From assembly GCA_023053575.1 (NCBI GenBank), contig JAKZAP010000020.1, positions 21,104,764 through 21,168,763 of the forward strand: a DNA stretch of 64,000 nucleotides, read 5' to 3'. Positions within the stretch are counted from its first letter, which is position 1, and the number at the start of each line of letters is the position of its first letter. The DNA comes from Branchinecta lynchi (Eukaryota; Arthropoda; Branchiopoda; Anostraca; Branchinectidae). The notes under the pieces were generated by a model. The model made no database searches. It was not told where the DNA came from and saw only the letters and a list, made by a program, of their open reading frames with translations. A program made the position numbers and the translations under genes. Below, one piece after another: positions 54,645 to 64,000 of this stretch.

Positions 54645-55060
54645 ATTTGACTGTGCAAAACGGATAAGTCATTTTATAAGTAGTGAACTGAAAGACAAAA
54701 TGCTCCTCAGCCGGGATTTGAACCCAGGACCCTCTGCTGACAAGACAGGTGCTCTACCATTTGAGTTACCGAGGGGCTTGTGAACAGAGTTCGCAAACCA
54801 CTACAATAGTCTGGTAGAAGCCGACCATAGGAACAGTGATCCCGCCCGAAAGCAAATTCATGTAACCATAATCAGGATAAGTCAGCTACATTTTATTAGA
54901 GCTATATTTCATTTTCCAAGTTTTCCAGCTTGAGCGACTTGAGCCGGAAGAGGACCCTTGCCAAGAAGGGCCGAAGTATAACTCTAGTAGAATGTAGGTG
55001 ACTTATCCGTTTTGTACCGTCAAATATGATTCGCAGTCAGCTTGGGCTGAAGGACTATCT
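54645..55060. mobile_element. Hammerhead-element copy carrying a tRNA-like insert
   Basis: Both ends match subfamily 1 (GTGCAAAACGGATAAGTC and GATTCGCAGTCAGCTTGGG). The plus-strand hammerhead at about 54945-54995 is damaged: CTGAAGA has become CGGAAGA and GAAA has become GAAG. A ~200-bp segment at 54680-54880 containing a tRNA-like sequence is inserted in the left arm. Confidence 0.65.
54703..54775 (-). tRNA. tRNA-Thr(UGU)-like sequence, probably a SINE head or pseudogene
   Basis: The 73-nt minus-strand sequence folds as a cloverleaf. The acceptor stem CCCTCGG/CTGAGGA has one mismatch. The D arm ACTC/GAGC surrounds AAATGGTA. The anticodon loop CTTGTCA (anticodon TGT) sits on a stem with one C-A mismatch. 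The T arm is CTGGG-TTCAAAT-CCCGG. Box B (GGTTCAAATCC) is exact. Stem mismatches and its place inside a mobile element argue against a functional tRNA gene. Confidence 0.55.
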
Positions 55061-55698
55061 GCAAATTATTATTATTATTAATACTGAGTTTTATTTTACA
55101 GAACCATAACCAGTCTTGTGTTTTATTTTCTGCCGTGATAACGTACTGTTAAAAATTCAACACAGTCCTTGTTACTTTCGTATTCACGTAAGTATTAATT
55201 ACATAGAATAGTGCCCCCGAGTGCTCCCTCCCTACCTCCCCCCCCCCCCTATACGAAGTTCTTGTAAGGAAGAAAGGTTAATTAAACCTTTAATTTTCTG
55301 AATTGGCAAACAAAACGAGATGTTATCGCAGTGCAGAAGATGGCAGAGCAGAGGCTTGGGACCACCAGATATTCCGAGGCAAGAAGACTCATTAGTGCTG
55401 CATTGCGCAGTTCTATAATTATGCGTGACGGGGTCTAGCATATTGATAAGAGTCAAAAGTTTTGTTTTCGTCATTTCAGCGTTCGCCCAACATTCTTTTT
55501 TTTTGAGAAAAACTACTTTTTCTAGAACCTACTTTTTCAAATTATTTTTATTTATACTTCGTTAACATTTATCTTAAACTTAGTACGAACATATCTCAAG
55601 TCAAATTGTTTAAAGACACCTAGTGACAGGTGCAATCCTGGCCGACCTTTGGCTGTTTTGTTGAGAGAGAACTCGACCCTGATCGTCTATCCGGAGCA
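55061..55698. other. No recognised gene
   Basis: (ATT)n and a C run (55240-55249) are present. An 80-codon minus-strand frame lacks motifs. Confidence 0.4.
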
Positions 55699-57239
55699 TT
55701 AAGCCGCCTTCACACTGACGCGTCGTTGCGATGCGTCGCGCATGCGTTTATTTTGGGTTGAGTACAGGTTGCGTAGCGTATCTTTCACACCAGCGCTAGC
55801 ACATGTCACGCTGGATGCGTATTTGTGTTGCGAGAGCAACACATACACAAATTGTTTTTGTTTTTTTTTCATTTTATTCCTGGTAACTGGTAAGGGTTTA
55901 ACCTGTGCAGTTTTTACGGAAATTGTGGACCTTAGGCCGGATTGATGAATATGACATGACATTTTGGAAAGCTCTGTAGAACCCTTGTCTGGGGCGAATA
56001 AGGATGGTTTTTGTTTGTCCTCGAGCCAGAGCCTACGGTGTCCGAAGTGAAGTGGAGTTATATAGCCCATGTCAGAGAGGACTATCTGAAGTTGTGTAGC
56101 GAACCTTTCGTTTCATCAAACCATTTTTCTGCTTTCGAGCAGAAAGCTCCGTTCTAGTACGCAAGCAGGCAGGCACCAGTTTGAAATTGAAGATGGACTA
56201 AAAATCTAAAAAAAAATAGTGTTAAATATATGCGGCAGTTATCCGGCCCCACAGCCGACATATCTTCTTTGTGTAAGAAATAGAAAAATCTACAGAAACA
56301 AAAAACTGGCTTTTTCCCACGGCTCCGAAAGTGCTGCTATCTATTGTTTCTATCCATGTCTGTTCGCGATTTCAGCGGAGTTTATCATTCGTTTTTTAGC
56401 ACTTGAGTTTGCGGTAGAGAAATGGTATCAGATGTGCCTCTTAAACTTTGAAAGTTGTCTCATTGCTAAAGAGACTAGAGCTTATCCTTTGCTACTTTCT
56501 AAGCGGTGACGTTAGAAAGTTGGCCTACGGCAAAAAAGTCAACTTTTGAACTAAGACAGGTTGAGTTTTTTTTTTCGACCGCAATCAATAGCCGTTGATG
56601 AGCTGATAAAAGCATAAGTCATTCATTTTTTTGGTACAAAAATTCCTTCATGAGATACACCAGTTTGAAAATTTCAATGGGTTGACATCGTCAGTATTAA
56701 GGTACACACTGATACCAAAAATAGGCGATACCAGATATGAAACATGTAGGGGACTTGTAAGCAACAGTCGACTGTTAGTTCATAATCATCTTCGGTAATG
56801 AGGGGTTTGCAGCTTTTGCTAATTGCTGTACCTGTTATTTGTTTCCGGTGTAGGTATTCGATGGTAAGAACAATTTGGTTCCCAATGGTGAGATATGCAA
56901 GGGACTTTTAAGTAATAGTCGGCTGCTATGCTGCAGTCATCTTCAGCGATGAGGGGTTTGCAACTTTTCCTAGCTGGTGTACCCATTATTTGTTTTCGGT
57001 GAACTTGATGTCTATCACGGGAGAGGGACTTGTAAGTAGGAATCGGTTCACGAGGGGCTAGAAATTTTTGCAAGTGGGTGCACATTGTATTATATTTCTA
57101 TAAATCTGACGGTAAGAAAGTTTGTGTCGATGGTCTATCGCTGTAACCTAGGATTAACTGTTTACGCAACGGATACAAACGAAAATGTAAAACAATGAGG
57201 TAGTTTCATAATAATTAATAGTGTCATCTATGGTAAAAG

Positions 57240-57390
57240 GATATAGTTCATTTATTCAAAAAATTTTTACAACGGATATACGTCAGCTACGATTGTTCAT
57301 CAGCGATATTTCGGCCCTCCTTGGCAAGGGTCCTCGTCAGGCTGTCAATCTTCTGGGTCAACGTCGGGGAAGGAAACAATCCTGTAATAA
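57240..57390. mobile_element. Hammerhead element, subfamily 2, nested
   Basis: It resembles 46670-46870 (TTTATTCAAAAAATTTTTAC, ACAACGGATATACGTCAGC). The flanking AAGGATATAGTTCA and AAGATATAATTCA look like a target duplication when compared with the uninterrupted unit at about 10090. Confidence 0.65.
57301..57344 (-). ncRNA. Hammerhead ribozyme motif
   Basis: Minus strand: CAGC, CTGACGA (57340-57334), stem II GGACCCTTGCCAAGGAGGGCC, GAAA (57312-57309), TATC and GCTG. The core is complete and matches the motif at 46719-46762. Confidence 0.7.
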
Positions 57391-57919
57391 TTAAGATATA
57401 ATTCAACTTACTGCAAAGTCAATTTAGTCCCTCCGTCCGATATTATTTTGTTGTTTTTTTTACAACGCTGAAGAATAGGTTTTGATCATGTGATCATTCT
57501 GTTTAGAACATCCGGTTTTAAAAGCTTCGATAAGTTGACAATTTCAGCATTAACCGACAGCAAAGAAACAAAACCAATAAGTTGGCGAAGCCGGACCAAG
57601 GTTGCCGCAACACTTCACGTTGCTCAGGCAACGTAGGTCTAGTTACGTTTTCCTTTTTCGGTTTCTTCTGCCAAATCTTCATTTTTTTCATTAATTAGCA
57701 ACTTTTAATCATCATTAGTAGGTTTTTTTTTCATCATTAGTAGGTTACTCTCCAGTTTCTCTTCAAAACTTACATTTTTTGCTGAAAAATCTAATGCGTG
57801 ACGCGTTGACGCAAGGCAAGAATAGAACTTGCGTCAACTCTGCGTTGCGTCGCTGCAACCGTGACGCAAAGGTTACGTAGCTAAGTGTGAAAGGTTCTAC
57901 GCGTCAATTTGAAAGCGGC

Positions 57920-58562
57920 TTTAATGTGTCACTATAATAACTGTATTTAAAAGCCCAGGGGCCATATACATAATACAACAATAGTACATATTACAAAGGA
58001 AAACAACAACAATAATTTCATACGGCTATGAAGCCTCACTACTAAGCTTGGTCGCTCTTAGCTTCAACGCTCCGTCCATAAACTCGCACACCTTTGTTAT
58101 AACCCTTTCCGAAGTGCTATTCACGATATCCGGAAGAAGCAAAACACTCCCCTTAAAATAAGATCCCCTTAACTCCGAAAGCTCCTGGCATCGATTGATA
58201 AAGTGGTCCATGTTTTCCTCTACCCCTGCTTTGCAAAGTTGGCAATTATACCTGACATCTGGACCAGTCATATGCCTATCAAAAACTCTAAATCTACCAG
58301 ACAGGGGGAGGGAATCAGCTCTAGCTTGGATCCACAACTTCAAAACTTTTTGAGGTAGATTCATTTTAAAATAAAACTCGGGCCCAAACACCTTCTTAGA
58401 CTCACGGTAAAATTCCAAAGTTTCGGACTGACTTATTAAAGCTCTCCATTTTTTGAATCTCTTGGTCATCCAAAATCCTAGTGACTCTACGCAATAAATT
58501 ATCAGCTTCTACAGGGCCGCGGCCACTATTCGAAACATAAGAAAGACCTAGATCATCAAGCT
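57920..58562 (-). mobile_element. LINE ORF2 C-terminal fragment (family J)
   Basis: A 147-codon minus-strand frame has EFYFKMNLPQKVLKLWIQAR and the finger CQLCKAGVEENMDHFINRCQ. A frameshift near 58465 separates the preceding RRVTRILDDQEIQKM piece. The 3' UTR phrase GGCCCCTGGGCTTTTAAATA is shared with the other family J copies. Confidence 0.8.
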
Positions 58563-61160
58563 ATATAACAAGTTCATGCTCGCAACTTCGGTTTCCTTTT
58601 TTTCCGCGTTGCTTCTTTTTCTTCTCCATTCGTTCTTGCTTTATATCGAACTTATAAAAGTGACTACGTCTCCACCTCCAACTCAGTGACGTTAATACAA
58701 AATCTACCTAACAGTTTACCCTACTTTAACGTCACTCTTAAACCTGCTTTCTTTTTGTACTTTCCAACTCTAAAAGTAACTTCTAATTTCAAGCTTTTCA
58801 TTTCCCTATCAAATATTCTCATAAGAACTCTCTCTCTGTTTTGAGAAGCCCTTCCTCCAAAGGGCCTCTATCTACTATGGAGATCTACCTTTTTTTACTT
58901 TTTTCTAACAATATCAACTTTAACCTACCATATTTTACAACCATTAAATATATTTTCTTAATTACCATTAACCTACTCATATTTTTAAAACCTGGTAAAA
59001 ACCAAAAATGTATAATTTTTCTTCACTTCGAAATCAAGCAGTCAAATTTTTTAGGTTCGATCAGGAATTAACTACCAACTAACTTTGATTTCTGGTATAC
59101 AGCAACATAGTAAACAAATATTGTGTTACATAACAGCCGCACTGAGCAATTGATTAATGAACGAAGCGATCTGATTTCAAGTCTGTCAAACTCTGATATG
59201 AACAATTACGAGATAAACTTACCGTCTCTGTTACATGTCTGATATGCTTCTGACATATGGAATGCATACGTGTGCCCGTAGGCTCGGGACTTGTCATTTG
59301 ATTTGCCAAGGCTCGTGGCAGTCATTGTGGTATACTTGTTATCAACGTGTACACTGTTTAGTAGGCTTAGTATCCTATTAGGCCTATCACACGTTTTTCT
59401 CATCCCAAACGAAGTTTGAATGGTGCAGCTGAAATGTAAATAGTCTGGTTGGAGTGAGTGGTTGGAAGCGTAAATTGTCGATGCTACTTTAATTATGCCA
59501 AGGCACATATGATATAATATTAATATTAAAAGCCCGAGGGCCATAAACTCACTACTATACCTGAGTGCAAGTATTTTGAAAATCCAGCATCCACACAACT
59601 TATTACACAACTACTGACAGTCCCGTTTACAAACTGGAACGAAGTCAATTTCTCATTTTTTTTTTTTCATTCCTAGCTGGGGTCACTCTTGGAGATTGAG
59701 ACGACGGGGGGGGGGGGGGGGGGGAGAGGGGGGGTCGGCCAACAAGTTAGATAAGACGGAATAATCAAGTGATCTTTCGAGCTAAGTGACGTTTCCCCGA
59801 GTACGAACTAGAACAACCTGTTCCTATGTATTCTCGTACACATTATTTTTTAGCATCACTCTTTATATGGTTAGTTGGGGTTGTTCATTCGATCCTTAAC
59901 AAGTACTTTCTTAACACACATTGAATGTACGCATTTTTGTTAACAAGCATTTAATGTCAAAAACTAACAAACTTGAACCTTAAACACTAGGGAGCTAGCC
60001 AAGTGACACACACTCGAATAGCAGCGACATCAGCACCTCTAGCGACAGAGAACGTCCATACTGAAACTCAATCAGTCTTGCACCAGCGCCGGGTCCGATA
60101 ATTCCATATTTCGAAAACAGCAAAAAAAGATACAAACTCCCCTGTTTCCTCGATGTGTGCAGACCGCATATTAGTGGGACTAGAAATTTCAAACCTGCAG
60201 GTTTGTCTCGCTTATAATGTTCCGAGCGTAGTGGGCGCGCTACGCGTAAGGCCCGTTTCCGACGCATGGAAAGCATTATAGTCTTGTCGCTACTAGCTAG
60301 TGTTATTTGGCTCTGATTCGAGCAGAGCTTTATCAGTCCTTTGTTGTATTCTGACTGTTGCTCTTATTTTAGCAGCCGAATGGAGGAACACGGCCCCAGC
60401 TCTGAAAGTTCCCCCTTTCGGTTGAAGATCTGCTGTATACCCTGGAAAGATGTATTCGTATCGGTGAAACCTAGAGCAGACCCAACAGGTGAGAGCTCGT
60501 CCAACTATAGATAGCCTGTTTCCGAATGCCAAGTAAGTAGCGCGTTGGCTAGTATTACGACTACTGTATTTCTATGGGAAGAAGTACTCTCAACCTGATG
60601 TTATGGCGAGGGGTGGAGTAAGCCAGACATAGATGGTAAATGTTCTTAGATACAGTTATCGGAGTCAGGACTGCCTAGGGCGTCTGGTGGCCTACTACAC
60701 GTGCAGACTTCACGGGTTCATTGTGGATTCCCTCCCCCCCTCGATTCACACTAAGGTTTGCGTCCCGAACCACAATAGGCGATAAACCACCCATCATACA
60801 CTAGGCCTTACAGGCCAGCCCACTCTAAGGAGCTTCAAACAAGACTCATAACAATGACCTAATGTCCGTAAATAAACAAAAGGTTTGATTGTCTGGTATG
60901 AATTGTACATGCAAAATAAACAACCTTTAGGTAAAAGGGTTGTTCCCGGCCTAGGTCCATAAAATAAGTGTGGGAGAAGATGACTCATCCGCGGTGGATG
61001 AGTCATGAACATAGAGTTAATAAACTATACAGAATTTTACGGACAGAATAAAAGATATACTGAACAGAAAGGGACTAGGTGGTACGATGGCACCACCGTA
61101 ACACTAGCGCAGACAAACATCGAATGATACTGCGGTTCTATCTATTTCCTTTTATCTTCA
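58563..61160. other. No recognised gene
   Basis: Several short frames lack motifs. A family J-like 3' tail (TATTAAAAGCCCGAGGGCCA) lies at about 59522-59545, and a run of about 17 G at 59706-59722. The rest shows nothing I recognise. Confidence 0.4.
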
Positions 61161-61164
61161 TTTT

Positions 61165-61262
61165 CTTGGCTTGGCTTCAGGCTTAAGCCTGAAGAGGACC
61201 CCTGACAAGATGGTCGAAATATAGTTCTAATAAAATGTAGCTGGCGTATCTGTTTTGCAGTG
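61165..61262 (+). mobile_element. Half copy of the hammerhead element, core intact
   Basis: CTGAAGA (61189-61195), stem II GGACC...GGTC, GAAA (61216-61219) and TATA are present. Stem I (CTTAAGC with GTTCTAA) is weakened. The right part continues AATAAAATGTAGCTGGCG. Confidence 0.6.
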
Positions 61263-61311
61263 TCACATACATTTATTTTTACTGATTGGTGAACTGAACG
61301 CTAGCACCATA

Positions 61312-62252
61312 GCAGAACAAGACCAAAGGTGTTGATGGGTCCCAAAAATCTAATTTTGATTCAGGCAATTGGGTGACCCAATTGCCTGTTTGGCAATTGG
61401 CCTGACCCAATTTGGGTCTTGTATTCGCCAGATCCAGTCTTTGCCAGGCTAATCATCAGAGAAAACCAAGTTCAGATATATCTCTATAAGCCATATCTAT
61501 TTTGACGATACTGACCGAGCCTTCCTGCTTTACTTCTGCTAAGTTTCCGGCTTCGCCCGAATTCCAAACGAACTTCTAGTCCAGCAAAAAAAGAAAATTC
61601 GGAAACAAATCCAGCGTATCTCCTTATCCCGATAAAGAACATCCAATCAACTGTCCGGGTAAAAATGATTGTCCTAGACAGACTAGGCATCTCTTCTTAC
61701 CCCTGAACCTGTCATCTAATCGAACTTTTGCTTGTAACAAATTTTTCGGTTTTGGCGGGATTCCGGGCGAACTAGTTGTTCGGCGAGAAAATGGTTTTCA
61801 GCACCGTGTTAGGCATGTTTTTAACCCTTAAATCGAAAATTCAATCAACTTCAATGAAACTTGTACTTCTAACCAACTTTCCGGTTTTGCCGGATTCCGG
61901 ACGAACTACTTGTTCGGCGAAAAAATGGTTTTCAATATTGTGCTCAGTAAGACTTCTTACCCCATAATCGACTATCACATTAGCTGTTTAAAAATATTTT
62001 GTTTGTCCCTTAATCTGTTTAAAAATATTTTGTTTGTCCCTTAATTTAAACCCCCGCCCCCACCCCTAAATGTAGAGCTACAGGGCCCATCTACGAACTC
62101 GACCTTACTCTTGACCCAAAGAATCGTCACAAGAAGTTTCGTCAAAATCTCTCATTCCCTTCAAGATTTATCGTGCTCACAGACGGACGGACAGACGGAC
62201 AACTTTTGCGATGTCGTAGGTATCCCTCCACTTACGTTTTGGGATCCCAAAA
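61312..62252 (-). repeat. Repeat R2, near full length, inverted
   Basis: The minus strand starts with the palindrome TTTTGGGATCCCAAAA (62252-62237), has the same three GGAATCC..GCC units, and ends ACCTTTGGTCTTGTTCTGC near 61312. It also carries a local duplication of AAACAAAATATTTTTAAACA. Confidence 0.7.
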
Positions 62253-62834
62253 ACAAAACCCGTAAAGATCGGCTCACGTTTTCTATTTGTATGGCCCCTG
62301 CAGCCTTCGGGTGAAGTGATCATAATGTCTGTCGGTCGGTCCCTTGAAGCTCTTGTTTTTACGGCCAGAAATTAAATCTTACAGGGACCACTAACTGGCG
62401 CGTTGTCGTTGAAGAAGGGCAGCAGAAGTGTAGCGAAGCCGCATCCAAAATAACAGGTGTCCTTTCGCCCCGAGCTAGGCTTTCATAATTTTACAAATTA
62501 ATTTCAGTTTAAGTTTTACATAATCTCAAGATATGTTTAAACTCCGGAAGTTTCTAAGTTTCATTTGGAAGTCTCAAACAGTCTCTTGAAATTTTCAACG
62601 TTTGCAACGAAAAGTAAGAAATTCCGAACTGAATAATTTTGAAATGTTAAATGGTTGTTGTAAAAGGCACCGAAAGACCAGTGAAGCATCGACAAGACAG
62701 CTCCTGAGAAGGCGTGCGTATTTGTGGCACCCAAAAGGCCACCATACCGAGCACTACCCCCCCCCCCTATAGCAAACCGCGTCCAAAGTTACCACCCTAT
62801 TTCCTCCTCCCCGCTCCGAAGTCGGATCCCTGCA
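62253..62834. other. No recognised gene
   Basis: An R1-like phrase (GTCTGTCGGTCGGTCCC) occurs at about 62326. Otherwise no motif is recognised. Confidence 0.4.
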
Positions 62835-63290
62835 GTGCCATAATAATAATTTTAATTTATTAAAGCCAACAAAGGGCCATACAACAGTATTCATTCTCGC
62901 ACTTAACTAACAAAATTGGCCTTCAAAATTACATGCAATAAGATCACTTCTTTTTACCCTTCTACTATTCGCCAAATTACCTCCGATCATAACTTCCAGT
63001 ATACACTTAAAATGTTTACATACCTACCGAATTACCTGACGATTCGTCGACTGCATAATACCAGGAAATAGTATGGGCACCCCACCAAAAAAACTATCTC
63101 TAATTTCCTTCACCCCCGGACAAATTGTCAGCAGATGGCATAGACTCTCTTCTACCTCACCACAAAGTCGGCAAGCACACTCGGCCACTGGCAAAGACCT
63201 ATTCTTTTCAAAAACCAACAGCTTATTCTTACCATCCAGGAAGTTACCCCTTGCTGCCTTCAAACGGGCCTGTTACCCTAGGTTTACCAC
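62835..63290 (-). mobile_element. LINE ORF2 C-terminal fragment (family J)
   Basis: A 79-codon minus-strand frame has KAARGNFLDGKNK and CACRLCGEVEESLCHLLTIC, the same Cys/His finger as at 24262-24960. The 3' end reads GGCCCTTTGTTGGCTTTAAT. Confidence 0.7.
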
Positions 63291-64000
63291 AGAGCAAATC
63301 GCGGCGATGAACGAGATATTTCAATCGCAGCGACAGAAGATTGAGAAGAAAAAAAATCCCTTTTCTCGCTTCTCATGCAAAGTTGGTAGAACTGAACAGC
63401 AATAATTAATGTTTCTAAAAGTCAATCATCAAAAGGGTCGTCCATGTTGCTGTTGCGTGCATAAAATGGTACTGTCGCCCGATTAAGGCTGATTTTCCCA
63501 ACATTGAAAATCGCCTGACGAAGCAACAGAAATCGCCGATTTTGGCGACGAAAATCTTGGCGATGGCCGATATCGCCTCAGTGTGAACGTCTGTGTGAAC
63601 CTAGAGTTTGACTATTGATTGTCCCTAGAACGGTTTCGTGTAAACGCGTGCGGCGCCTCGCTGACCGCTCGGCTCTATATTTATCTATCCGAGCAAAAAT
63701 AGTCTAAACAGGCCCCTTTGATGGCAACAAGGGGTATCCTCCTGCATGGTAGGAATAATGTGGTATCAAATAGGATAGGAAGGGGTTGATTTGATACTGA
63801 AAGAAATCAAGAAATATTTCTTGAGCTGTTCGGTGAAATCGATATATTATGTGTAGTGTCCTTACCTTAGTCCTTGGACACTGGTGTGCCGCAAGAGTCA
63901 CCCAGGGCGTCCACAAATAGGTGCCACTCTTCCCTCTGGTGGGCTGCTGCCATGACATCTTCCCACTCGGGTTGCTGACCTGACTGGACGTTTGCAAGGT
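63291..64000. other. No gene; short LINE-like echo
   Basis: 63713-63757 is similar to the reverse complement of 63215-63275 (ACCCCTTGTTGCCATCAAAG against ACCCCTTGCTGCCTTCAAAC). A second family J scrap in the opposite orientation is therefore possible. The stretch 63470-63600 is rich in 'aaatcgcc' and 'ggcgat', reminiscent of a DNA transposon end. Confidence 0.35.

Larger units (their letters stand above)
55822..57645 (-). mobile_element. GTGTTGC element, copy 2, with a single internal unit
   Basis: The minus strand matches 7124-11609 but has one ~850-bp unit instead of four. It contains the palindrome region (ACGTTGCCTGAGCAACGT), the repeated-peptide segment (MGTPARKSCKPLIAEDD at about 57000) and the right-end hairpin GTGTTGCGAGAGCAACAC at 55828-55845. 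This smaller copy helps define the element's limits. Confidence 0.7.
55702..57920. mobile_element. DNA transposon with TTA target duplication, containing nested elements
   Basis: It starts AGCCGCCTTCACACTGACGC and ends inverted GCGTCAATTTGAAAGCGGCT, flanked by TTA at 55699-55701 and 57921-57923. A 3-bp TTA duplication is typical of PIF/Harbinger elements. Internal GATGCGTCGC and GACGCGTTGACGC repeats lie near the ends. The middle is occupied by the GTGTTGC element copy at 55822-57645. No transposase is present. Confidence 0.7.

Overview
This window is eukaryotic and most likely from an invertebrate animal. Its only host genes are two long, intron-rich, secreted AA15-type lytic polysaccharide monooxygenases (LPMOs) with a C-terminal chitin-binding CBM14 module, an architecture known from arthropods and other invertebrates. 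Introns follow GT-AG rules, and the rest is a dense graveyard of LINEs, SINE-like copies, foldback elements, MITEs and long poly-C/poly-G runs. I cannot name the species. Nothing bacterial or viral is evident.

Layout. 1-7.1 kb holds repeats, a hAT transposase scrap, and a LINE (3.3-6.7 kb) with intact ORF1 and an ORF2 truncated inside the reverse transcriptase. 7.1-11.6 kb is a large element built of tandem ~850-bp units. 12.6-21.75 kb is LPMO copy 1: five recognisable exons, a TATA-box promoter, but an in-frame stop in exon 2 and a deletion fusing exon 3 to the end of intron 3, so a pseudogene. 22-27.5 kb holds a minisatellite, a G-rich repeat, a LINE C-terminal fragment, a foldback and a P-element-like transposase relic. 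27.8-41.3 kb is LPMO copy 2, whose catalytic domain is open over four exons but whose CBM14 exon has an 8-bp deletion and frameshift; its introns have taken up at least three LINE fragments, a SINE, foldbacks and a hammerhead-bearing element.

41.4-64 kb has no recognisable host gene. It contains a 700-bp foldback with a 9-bp target duplication (43.3-44.0 kb), a 1.24-kb near-perfect palindrome built of repeated hairpin modules (45.2-46.4 kb), LINE fragments, a three-level transposon nest (55.7-57.9 kb), and several copies of a small element carrying hammerhead ribozyme cores.

The two LPMO copies are a tandem duplication in the same orientation with matching exon phases and alignable introns. 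The comparison shows which insertions came after the duplication. Neither copy as read here encodes a complete catalytic domain plus complete CBM14. The most unusual items are the PWWP-like domain at the N-terminus of the LINE ORF1 protein, the modular giant palindrome, and the hammerhead-bearing foldbacks.
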